Assembly: GCF_019443325.1 (NCBI RefSeq)
Contig: NZ_CP080383.1
Span: forward strand, 434,001 to 498,000
DNA length: 64,000 nucleotides
Reading direction: 5' to 3'
From: Cryobacterium sp. PAMC25264
GTDB taxonomy: Bacteria > Actinomycetota > Actinomycetes > Actinomycetales > Microbacteriaceae
Both the position numbers and the translations under genes were made by a program. Positions 54,415 through 61,725 of this stretch are shown one piece after another (the first letter of the stretch is position 1; every line of letters starts with the position of its first letter). The notes beneath the pieces are model-generated. The model was not told the DNA's origin. It did no database searches and saw only the letters and a program-made list of their open reading frames with translations.

Positions 54415-55382
54415 TCAGGCCTCGGTGGCGGCGATGGTCCAGGCGGCGGAGTGGGTCGCGCCAGCCGCGAGGCGCACCAGGTCCTCGCCGGTGGAGAAGG
54501 CGTCGGGCGGGCAGGTCATCGGCTCGACGGCCAGGCCGATGCGGCTCTGCTCGGGTGCGGGGCGGTCTGCCGTGTGCACCTGCAGCCAGGGCAGCTCCGG
54601 GCCGAAGGTCAGGCGCACACCGGTGCCGGCCGGACTGGTCAGCGTCACAGTGGCGGTCGCATCCGTGTCGCGGGCGATGGCGGTGAAGGCGTGGTCGATG
54701 AAGGTGTCGCCGATGACCCGCGGGGTGCGGAAGTCGAACTCCGGGGTGCTTTCGACCGGCGCGACGGCCACGGGGCTGAGGCGGTCGGGCGTGACGGTGA
54801 GGTAGCTTGCGGCGGGGAACTCCAGGCTCCAGTCGTCGACGGTGCCGGGGCCCGCCACGAGGTAGGGGTGCGGGCCGGTGCCGTACGGGGCAGTGCTCGC
54901 ACCGACGTTCTCGGCGGTCACCGTGGTGGTGAGGCCGTCGTCGGCGAGGCTGTAGGTGGCCAGGAGAACGATGCGGTGCGGGTAGCCGTCGCTCGGCACG
55001 ATGGTGGTGCCGAGAGTCACGGAGTCGGACGAGCGTGCCTGTAGCGACCAGTCCGCCCAGCAGACCAGGCCGTGCAGGGCGTGCGCCCGGCTGGGCTCGG
55101 TGAGCGGCAGCTGGTAGTCCACGCCGTCGAAGGTGTAGCTGCCGTCGACGACCCGGTTCGGCCAGGGCGCCAGCACGGCGCCGCGGTAACGGGGCGCACC
55201 TCGTCGGCGTCGAACGGAACCACGAGGTCGCGGCCCGTCCAGGTGAGCAGCCGCAGGCTCGCGCCCACGCTCGCGATGGTGGCAGAGTAGCCGCCGTGCT
55301 CGATCGTGAACTGCAGCCCGGAGAGCGGCAGCACCGACGCATCCGTGTCTGCAGCGGTCTGGGTCATGGTGGCGTCAGTCAT
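54415..55382 (-). pseudogene. Aldose 1-epimerase family protein, frame broken once
   Basis: Aldose epimerases (GalM-like) interconvert the alpha and beta forms of sugars. The N-terminal 65 codons (MTDATMTQTAADTDASVLPL onward to DADEVRP) and the C-terminal part (VLAPWPNRVVDGSYTFDGVD onward) are in different frames. One extra C at the GGGG run 55191-55194 restores DEVRPRYRGAVLAPWPNR, giving about 322 residues. Conserved parts include the HGLV histidine, the second histidine in GPHPYLV and the late EPMTCPPDAF. Its start overlaps the end of the alditol oxidase gene by 8 bp, so the two form a unit for sugar/polyol oxidation. Sequencing error is the likelier cause of the shift. Confidence 0.88.
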
Positions 55383-56636
55383 GGGGAAGGACTCGTTTCA
55401 GGTAGGCGTTCTCGAAGCGGCCGGCGGGGTCGACCCGTCGCACGTGGGCGGCGAAGTCGCCGAGCCGGGGATAGGCCCGGCGCAGCCCGGCCGGGGACAT
55501 CGTGGAGACCTTGCCCCAGTGCGGCCGAGGCGCGAAAGGCTCCAGCGTGTGCTCGACGAGGGGGAGCACCGCCAGGATCTCGGCCGGGAGCGGCTTCCAG
55601 GTGAAGTGGATGGCCAGGGAGTCCCTGGCGTAGCTGGGGCTGAGCCAGGCGGTGTCTGCGGCGACGCTGCGCAGCTCGGAGATGTGCAGCAGGGGCGCGA
55701 TCCGGTCACCGATCGCCCGCAGCGCGGTGATGGCCGCGACGGCGTGCTCGGCTGGGATCAGGTATTCGGACTGGATCTCCTCGCCGTGGCTCGGCTGGAA
55801 CTCACTGCGGAAGTGCGCGAGGCGCTCGTTCCACGGTCCGGGTTCGCGCAACTGCTCGGTGACGCTGTCTGCGGCGACCCCGGGCAGCGGATGCAGCGCC
55901 ACGGTGGCCTCGGTGGCGCCCAGGGCGCCGAGGTCGAATTCCGGCCCGTCCACGTCCAGCCGGCGCTTCGACCAGACCTGGTGGGTGTTCTCGCCCTGGA
56001 ACGTGGTGAACACACTCACGCTGTAGCCGCTGGACATGATGGCCGGCCAGTGGGCCAGCGCCGCCGCCCAGGACAGCTCCTCGTGCACGTACTGGGAGAT
56101 CTGGAAGTGCGGCTGTACCCGAAGGGTGACCGCTGTGACGATGCCGACGGCACCCAGGCCCACCACGGATGCGGCGAAGTCTGCGTCGTGCTCGCTCACG
56201 GTGACCACCTGACCGTCGGCGCGCACGACCTCGAGGGCCAGCACCGAGGAGGCCAGCGAGCCGTTGCGCACCCCGGAGCCGTGGGTGCCGGTCTGGATGG
56301 CACCGGCCACGGAGATGTGCGGCAGGGACGCGAGGTTGGGCAGTGCGAGGCCCTGCCCGGCGAGGTACCGGCCCACCTGGGCGTAGGTGCTGCCGGCGCC
56401 GACCCGCACGCTCACGGGGACGCCGTCGTCGCCGGACTGCAGCGCGGGCTCACCGGCCAGTAGGTCCAGAGCGATCAGGGTGCCTCGGTATCGGCGATGG
56501 TCGAGAACGAATGCCGCGAGCCCAGTGCCTTCACCGGGCCGGATGCGGCGGCCACGATCTCGGATACCTCGGCCGTGCTGGTGGGGTGTCTGATGTCGTC
56601 GGTCGAATACTCGACGTTGCCAGCCCAGTTCTTCAT
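55375..56636 (-). pseudogene. Alditol/xylitol oxidase-like FAD enzyme, frame broken once
   Basis: The product resembles Streptomyces alditol oxidase (AldO), a flavoenzyme that oxidises xylitol or sorbitol at C1 and gives hydrogen peroxide. It starts at the ATG at 56636 (MKNWAGNVEYST), with LGSRHSF carrying His42, the likely covalent FAD attachment site. The frame is lost at 56483-56484; one extra G gives DTEGTLIALDLL and joins the rest. The C-terminal part is typical: LPNLASLPHISVAGA, GTHGSGV, SEYLIPAEHA, and PHWGKV in the sugar-lactone-oxidase-type domain. Corrected length is about 420 residues. Related lactone oxidases are the alternative call. The 3' end overlaps the aldose epimerase start. 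Confidence 0.87.
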
Positions 56637-56687
56637 CGAAACCATTTCTGTGAGGTGCGCGCAGGTGTGAGGTGAGCACAGGGGGAG

Positions 56688-57620
56688 TCACCCCTGGGAA
56701 AGAGCGTACATCCCGGTGTCCACGCACACGGCGAGGCCGTCGGCGAGCAGTCCGGCCAGGGCGCGGTCCCGCTGCACGGCGTCCGGCCAGAGGCTCTCGA
56801 TCTCGGCGGCCGTGACGGGGTGGTGGGTTGCCCGCAGCTCGGCCATGATGAGGCCGCGCACCTGCCGGTCGCTTCCCTCGAACTTCTTCTGCACGGCCTT
56901 CTTCGGTCCCGCGTACTCCGGGTAGCCGGCGGCGCGCCAGGTGCAGGCATCCCGGATCGGGCAGGCGTCGCAGCGGGGGCTGCGGCTGGTACACACCACG
57001 GCGCCCAGCTCCATGATCGCGGCGTTGAAGACCGCGGCGGCCACGGTCTCCTCCGGCAACAGCTGCGACATTGCCTCCAGGTCGCGTCGCCGGCTCGGCG
57101 GCGCCGGTTCGGCCTGGCCGGCAACGGCGCGCGCGATCACCCGCCGGGTGTTCGTGTCGACGACCGGATGGCGATGGCCGTAGGCGAACGCGGCGACGGC
57201 TCTGGCGGTGTAGTCGCCGATGCCCGTGAGAGCGAGGAGGTCCTCCACGTCGTGCGGCACCACGCCACCGTGGCGTTCGGTGATCTGCACGGCCGCGGCG
57301 TGCAGCCAGAGTGCTCGGCGCGGGTAGCCCAGGCTGGCCCACGCGCGAACGGCTTCACCCGGGGGCACGGCGGCGAGGTCGCCGGGGGTCGGCCAGCGTT
57401 CGAGCCACTCCGCCAGACGCGGGATCACCCGGTTCACCGGGGTCTGCTGCAACATGAACTCGCTCACCAGGGTGCCCCAGGCGCTGAAGCCCGCACGCCG
57501 CCAGGGCAGGTCGCGCGCGTTGTCGCCGAACCAGGTGCTGATCTCGGCGGCAAGCCCGGCGGCCGCCGTTCCGGCGACATCTGCGGTGACGGTGGCGGTG
57601 CTTTGGGCTGTGGCGTTCAT
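56688..57620 (-). CDS. mutY: A/G-specific adenine DNA glycosylase
   Basis: The 310-residue base-excision enzyme removes adenine paired with 8-oxoguanine. It has the catalytic glutamate in SEFMLQQTPVNRV, the helix-hairpin-helix LTGIGDYTARAV with VVDTNTRRV, and the [4Fe-4S] cysteines spaced C-x6-C-x2-C-x5-C (CTSRSPRCDACPIRDAC). The C-terminal 8-oxoG-recognition (NUDIX-like) domain of E. coli MutY is missing or very short, as in other short actinobacterial forms. The -10-like TAGGTT lies seven bases before the ATG and overlaps the opposite-strand box of the next gene; only 23 bp separate the two starts. Confidence 0.94.
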   Translation of the reverse strand: MNATAQSTATVTADVAGTAAAGLAAEISTWFGDNARDLPWRRAGFSAWGTLVSEFMLQQTPVNRVIPRLAEWLERWPTPGDLAAVPPGEAVRAWASLGYPRRALWLHAAAVQITERHGGVVPHDVEDLLALTGIGDYTARAVAAFAYGHRHPVVDTNTRRVIARAVAGQAEPAPPSRRRDLEAMSQLLPEETVAAAVFNAAIMELGAVVCTSRSPRCDACPIRDACTWRAAGYPEYAGPKKAVQKKFEGSDRQVRGLIMAELRATHHPVTAAEIESLWPDAVQRDRALAGLLADGLAVCVDTGMYALSQG

Positions 57621-57627
57621 CCGTTCT

Positions 57628-57637
57628 AACCTAGGCT
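57628..57637. promoter_or_regulatory. Overlapping divergent -10 boxes of mutY and the uridine-kinase-like gene
   Basis: TAGGCT on the plus strand (57632-57637) lies six bases before the ATG at 57644. TAGGTT on the minus strand (57633-57628) lies seven bases before the mutY ATG at 57620. They share the palindrome CCTAGG. Confidence 0.5.
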
Positions 57638-57643
57638 CGATTC

Positions 57644-58246
57644 ATGAAGCTTGTTTCCACACCGCGCGTCGAGTACCTCCGTACCCTCGCGGCCGAGATA
57701 GTGAACCTGAACGGTCGGGGACGGGTGGTCGTGGCCGTCGACGGTGCCGATGCTGCGGCCCGAACGGCCTTCGCCGACGACCTGGCCGCGGTGTGCGACG
57801 AGGCCGAGACGCCCGCCTTCCGTGCCTCGCTGCCGTATTTCAGGCGATCACGCCAGGAGCAGGCCCGGTTCGGCGCCGATACCCCCGAACGGCTCTACCG
57901 GCACGGCTATGACTATTCGGCGTTGCGCCGGGTGCTGCTCGAGCCGTTCCGGCTGGGCGGCAGCACGGCGTTCGTCACCCGGGTGATCGACCCGGAGCGG
58001 GATACCTGGATCGAACCGGACTGGACGACGGCCCCGGCCGACGCGATCCTGGTGCTCGACGGTGAGTTCCTCAACCGCGCCGAGCTGCGGGACGGCTGGA
58101 ACTACCGGATTCTGCTCGAGAGCGAGACCACCAACGAGGCCGACTACCTCTACCAGAAGGAGGAACGCCCCAGGCAGTGGGTGTCGGCCGTGATCGACCT
58201 GAGCGATCCCGCCCGGCCCACCCGGGTGTTCAGCGACTCCTGCTGA
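57644..58246 (+). CDS. Uridine-kinase-like P-loop protein with altered Walker A
   Basis: The 200-residue protein resembles the uridine kinase/P-loop family seen in actinobacteria. Its nucleotide-binding loop reads VAVDGADAAARTAFADDLA where GxxGxGKT/S is expected: the invariant Lys is Arg and the second and third glycines are Ala. The rest (VDGADAA, LVLDGEFLNRAELRDGWNY, a DYLYQKEERPRQW tail) is well kept, so the family assignment is reasonable but kinase activity is doubtful. It is a single gene, convergent with panE, whose end overlaps it by 17 bp. Confidence 0.78.
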   Translation: MKLVSTPRVEYLRTLAAEIVNLNGRGRVVVAVDGADAAARTAFADDLAAVCDEAETPAFRASLPYFRRSRQEQARFGADTPERLYRHGYDYSALRRVLLEPFRLGGSTAFVTRVIDPERDTWIEPDWTTAPADAILVLDGEFLNRAELRDGWNYRILLESETTNEADYLYQKEERPRQWVSAVIDLSDPARPTRVFSDSC

Positions 58247-59231
58247 ACCGCTCCACCACCTCGGTGGCGGTAAGGAACGTGCCACTCTGTTCCACCTGGT
58301 GCACGAGCGCCGTGAGCCGGATGTTCACCGGTGCCGCAGTCCCAGTCAGGCGGGCCTCCCGCACGACGACGCCGTTGAGGTAGTCCACCTCGGTGCGTTG
58401 GCCGCGCCGCACCGACTGCAGGGTGGAGCCCAGGTTGGGCACCGTTCCCATGCGGGCGCGCATCATGAGCGGCAGCGCCTGCCCGGCCCAGGCCGGCAAC
58501 AGGGCGAAGAGCCGCAGCCGCCGGTGCCCGAGGGCCTGCATCGAGCCGAACCGGATGCCGCGGCCAAGGCCCACCCGCACGGCCTCGCGCATGCTCAGGG
58601 TCATGATCCGGCGCAGGCCAGGGTGTGTTACCACGGTCTGCACGCTCAGCCCGGTGATCGCCGGCAGGGCATTGAGCATATTCACCACGAGCTTGGTCCA
58701 CTGGGCACCGACGAAATTGTCGATCGCCTGGGTGGGCACGGCTTCGGCCAGCACCGCCTGCCAGCGCCGGGTGGCCTGGTCGGCCGGCCCGCTGCCCCGA
58801 CCGAGGTAGGTGGGGGCCGCCGTGGTCACGGTGACCAGGCCCGGCTCGGTGTAGTTCGCGGCGATGATCGACAGGGCGCCGAAGCAATCGGAGCCGGGCA
58901 GCAGCCGCCGGGCCGTGTCCACCCCGTCGAGGCCGTTCTGGATCACGATGACCGCGGCCCCGTCGAGCACGGCGGCGTTGTCGCTGATCGCAGCCTCGGC
59001 ATCCTGCGCCTTGGTGCAGACCAGGGCCAGGTCGGGCGTCTCGGTCAGTCGCTCGAGCGCCGTCGGATGGGACTGCCCCATGCCGAAGCCGCCCTCCAGC
59101 CGGATGCCGCGCTCCCTGATCGCGGCAAGTCCGGCGCCGCGGGCGGTGACGGTGACGTCGTGGCCGGCCTGGGCGAGGAGGGTGGCGAAGGTTCCGCCCA
59201 GGGCGCCGGCACCGATCACAGCAATTCGCAT
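58230..59231 (-). CDS. panE: 2-dehydropantoate 2-reductase (ketopantoate reductase)
   Basis: The 333-residue protein has the N-terminal Rossmann motif MRIAVIGAGALGGTFATLL, the VCTKAQDAEAAI segment with the family lysine, IVIQNGLDG and a C-terminal helical domain (NFVGAQWTKLVVNMLNALPA). It would reduce ketopantoate to pantoate in coenzyme A synthesis, though several paralogues with other substrates exist, so the symbol is a family-level call. TAGGCT lies exactly six bases before the ATG, pointing to its own promoter. Confidence 0.87.
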   Translation of the reverse strand: MRIAVIGAGALGGTFATLLAQAGHDVTVTARGAGLAAIRERGIRLEGGFGMGQSHPTALERLTETPDLALVCTKAQDAEAAISDNAAVLDGAAVIVIQNGLDGVDTARRLLPGSDCFGALSIIAANYTEPGLVTVTTAAPTYLGRGSGPADQATRRWQAVLAEAVPTQAIDNFVGAQWTKLVVNMLNALPAITGLSVQTVVTHPGLRRIMTLSMREAVRVGLGRGIRFGSMQALGHRRLRLFALLPAWAGQALPLMMRARMGTVPNLGSTLQSVRRGQRTEVDYLNGVVVREARLTGTAAPVNIRLTALVHQVEQSGTFLTATEVVERFSRSR

Positions 59232-59237
59232 GAGCTC

Positions 59238-59243
59238 AGCCTA
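59238..59243 (-). promoter_or_regulatory. Leaderless-type -10 box of panE
   Basis: TAGGCT on the minus strand is followed by six bases (GAGCTC) and the ATG at 59231. Confidence 0.5.
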
Positions 59244-59300
59244 GAAGTTCGCCGGGTGGGGCGCTCACGTGAGACGGCGTGCGGGGCGTTCCCACCTCGG

Positions 59301-59380
59301 TGGTCGAGCTTGTTGGACGCTGGTCGAGCTTGTCGGACGCTGGCCGAGCTTGTTGGACGCTGGTCGAGCTTGTCGACCCG
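59301..59380. repeat. Cluster D: four tandem 20-bp copies of the intergenic repeat
   Basis: Four copies of TGGTCGAGCTTGTNGGACGC-type units follow one another with an exact 20-bp period (59301, 59321, 59341, 59361), differing at one to four positions each. In contrast to clusters A-C they are all in the same orientation. They lie between the MFS exporter 3' end and the panE start, both on the minus strand. Confidence 0.85.
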
Positions 59381-59477
59381 GTGAGCGGATTTCGAGGCAC
59401 GTCACGAGGTCTGCTTCTGAAGGCTCCGCACAAGTCGACAGGCTCGATCGACGGGATGGGGACGATTGCGGATCGGG

Positions 59478-60950
59478 TCAGCGAAGGGCGGGCGCGCGGC
59501 GGCCGGAGGGCAGCGCCAGTGCGATGACCGCCGCGACCGCGAGCACGCCGGCTCCCACCATGACCGCGGGAATTGCCGCATCCACATAACCGTTCGGTGT
59601 CAGCTCGCCGCCGTTGCCGGTGAACACGGCCGTGAGCACCGCCACGCCCAGGGCCACGCCGATCTCCCGGAAGGTGGAGTTGGTGCCGGAGGCCTTGGCC
59701 TGATCGTGCGGTGCCATGTTGGCCAGCACGGCGGTGGAACTGGGCGCGAAGACCAGTCCCATGCCCAGCCCGGCCAGGATGAACGGGCCCACCAGTTCGC
59801 CGTAGGCGACGTCGGTCGACATCGTTGACGCGAGCCAGAACATCGCCGCGGCCAGGAAGGCCAGGCCCAGCACGATCGGCAGCCGGGTGCCGGTGCGCGG
59901 GCTGAGCAGCCCGGTCAGCGGAGCCACGACCATGGGCGCGAGTGTCCACGGCATCGTCATCACCCCGGCCTCGAGCGGGCTGTGGCCCTGCACGATCTGC
60001 AGGAACTGGATCAGCACGAAGATCGACCCGAAGATCCCGAAGCTGAAGGTGATACCCACCAGATTCGCGACGGCGAAGCTCCGGTCGCCAAACAGCCGAA
60101 GCGGCAGCAGCGGCGCGGATGCCCGCTCCTCCCACCAGACGAAGGCCAGCAGGAGCGCCGAGCCGCCGATGAGCGCCGTGAGCACCTCGGTGCTGGACCA
60201 GCCGGCCTCGTTGCCGCGCACGATTCCGTAGACGATCCCGAACACGCCCGTTCCTGCGAGCACGAGGCCGACAATGTCGGCGCGCAGCCGGGCGCCGAAG
60301 GTGTTGGGCAGGGCGGCCAGTACCAGGGGGACAGAGAGCAGACCGAGCGGCACATTCAGCCAGAAGATCGACTGCCAGTTCCAGCCCTCCACCACGGCCC
60401 CGCCGATGAGCGGGCCGAGGGCGACACCGAGTCCGGCGATGCCACCCCAGATGCCGATGGCCGCGGGCCGGAACCTATCGGCGACCGATCCGACGAGCAG
60501 GGTGAGCGAGAGCGGCATCAGCGCCGCTGCGCCCACCCCCTGCAACGCCCTGGCGGTGATGAGCAGCCACGGCTCGACGCTCACCGCGCAGAGCGCGGAT
60601 GCCGCGGTGAACACGGCGATCCCGGCCAGGAACACCGTGCGGCGCCCGAAGCGGTCGCCAATGGCGACGGCCATGAGCATGAACGTGGCGAAGCTGAGTG
60701 AGTACGCATTCACCACCCACTGCAGCTCCTCGATGGTCGCCGAGAGGTCCGCGTTGATCACGGGCAGGGCACTGGTGACCACGAGGTTATCGAGGGTGGC
60801 CATGAACATGGGCAGCGACGCGGCCAGGACGGCGAGCCACACCGGCACCCTCCGCCGCCGGGTCGTCCGGCTCGAGTCCGGTCCGGGCTCGGCGGGGCGG
60901 CGGGCTGCTTCGGCGGGCACAACCAGGTCGGCCGGCGGTGGAACGGTCAT
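59478..60950 (-). CDS. MFS drug exporter, DHA2 (EmrB/QacA) family
   Basis: The 490-residue transporter has 14 expected membrane helices and DHA2 signatures: TLDNLVVTSALPVI (motif D1 start), GDRFGRRTVF (motif A), RALQGVGAAALMPLSLTLL, and GGIAGLGVALGPLIGGAV (motif C). It would export a hydrophobic or cationic drug by proton antiport. A good ribosome site (AAGGGG) precedes the ATG. It is divergent from a TetR-type regulator and the 79-bp gap contains two palindromes, so regulation by that TetR is very likely. Confidence 0.94.
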   Translation of the reverse strand: MTVPPPADLVVPAEAARRPAEPGPDSSRTTRRRRVPVWLAVLAASLPMFMATLDNLVVTSALPVINADLSATIEELQWVVNAYSLSFATFMLMAVAIGDRFGRRTVFLAGIAVFTAASALCAVSVEPWLLITARALQGVGAAALMPLSLTLLVGSVADRFRPAAIGIWGGIAGLGVALGPLIGGAVVEGWNWQSIFWLNVPLGLLSVPLVLAALPNTFGARLRADIVGLVLAGTGVFGIVYGIVRGNEAGWSSTEVLTALIGGSALLLAFVWWEERASAPLLPLRLFGDRSFAVANLVGITFSFGIFGSIFVLIQFLQIVQGHSPLEAGVMTMPWTLAPMVVAPLTGLLSPRTGTRLPIVLGLAFLAAAMFWLASTMSTDVAYGELVGPFILAGLGMGLVFAPSSTAVLANMAPHDQAKASGTNSTFREIGVALGVAVLTAVFTGNGGELTPNGYVDAAIPAVMVGAGVLAVAAVIALALPSGRRAPALR

Positions 60951-60972
60951 GGTCAGACCCCTTCGAGAAGTG

Positions 60973-60992
60973 TTGTAATCGAATGATTACAA
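60973..60992. promoter_or_regulatory. TetR-type operator 1
   Basis: TTGTAATC and GATTACAA are perfect 8-bp inverted arms around 4 bases. It lies 23 bases upstream of the MFS exporter start. Confidence 0.75.
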
Positions 60993-61004
60993 GATGTGAG
61001 ATTA

Positions 61005-61020
61005 GTTATCGGCTGATAAC
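61005..61020. promoter_or_regulatory. TetR-type operator 2
   Basis: GTTATC and GATAAC are perfect 6-bp arms around 4 bases, centred 30 bp from operator 1 and sharing the pattern GTWATC-N4-GATWAC. The right arm could be the -10 box of the tetR gene. Confidence 0.7.
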
Positions 61021-61029
61021 CTGTCAAGT

Positions 61030-61725
61030 GTGACGACGACATCCGAACCTGAGACATCCGCGACCGGCGCATCCGACATCGCAGCGGTGCAGCCCACTGA
61101 GCGCATCCCCGCTGCTGTTCGGCGGGAGCAGATCCTGGCCGCCGCCAGTGTGGTGTTCGGTGAGCGGGGGTACTCCGGTGCCACGACCGACCAGGTGGCC
61201 AAGGCTGCGGGCATCAGCCAGCCCTATGTGGTGCGGATGTTCGGCACCAAGGAGAATCTCTTCCTGGAGGTCCTGGCCCGGGCGCTGGACCGCCTGATCA
61301 CCGGTTTCCGCCTGATTATTGCCGAACCTCGCGAACACGGACCCGACGAAGCCGAGAATTTGGCGGCCCGGCTCGGCGCCGCCTATGTCGACCTCATCGA
61401 GGATCGCGGCATCCTGCTCTCGCTCATGCAGGCCTTCATTAGCGGCAACCACCCTGTCGTCGGCGCCAAGGCCAGGGCCGGCTTTCTCCAGATCTACCGG
61501 ATGTTGCGCGACGAGGCGGGCTTCCCGCCCGACACGATCCGGGCGTTCCTGGCCGATGGCATGCTGTTCAACACCCTCCTGGCCATCCGGCTGCCGGACA
61601 TCTTCGACGATGACCCCGCAGCCGAGGAGCTCATGCGATGCACATTCCGTGGCAAGCTCGACGTTGTGCTCGGCGCCACCGCCGCCGAGAACGAACTTGA
61701 TTCCAGCCCGAAGGACCGCACGTGA
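61030..61725 (+). CDS. TetR-family transcription regulator
   Basis: The 231-residue repressor has the N-terminal helix-turn-helix (RREQILAAASVVFGERGYSG, then TTDQVAKAAGISQPYVVRMF) and an all-helical ligand-binding C-terminal part. It is divergent from the MFS exporter and probably represses both genes, releasing when it binds the exported compound. The first about 28 residues before the helix-turn-helix look unstructured. The start is the GTG at 61030 without a ribosome site. The stop overlaps the truB start by GTGA, an unexpected coupling of a drug-resistance regulator to a tRNA-modification gene. Confidence 0.94.
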   Translation: MTTTSEPETSATGASDIAAVQPTERIPAAVRREQILAAASVVFGERGYSGATTDQVAKAAGISQPYVVRMFGTKENLFLEVLARALDRLITGFRLIIAEPREHGPDEAENLAARLGAAYVDLIEDRGILLSLMQAFISGNHPVVGAKARAGFLQIYRMLRDEAGFPPDTIRAFLADGMLFNTLLAIRLPDIFDDDPAAEELMRCTFRGKLDVVLGATAAENELDSSPKDRT

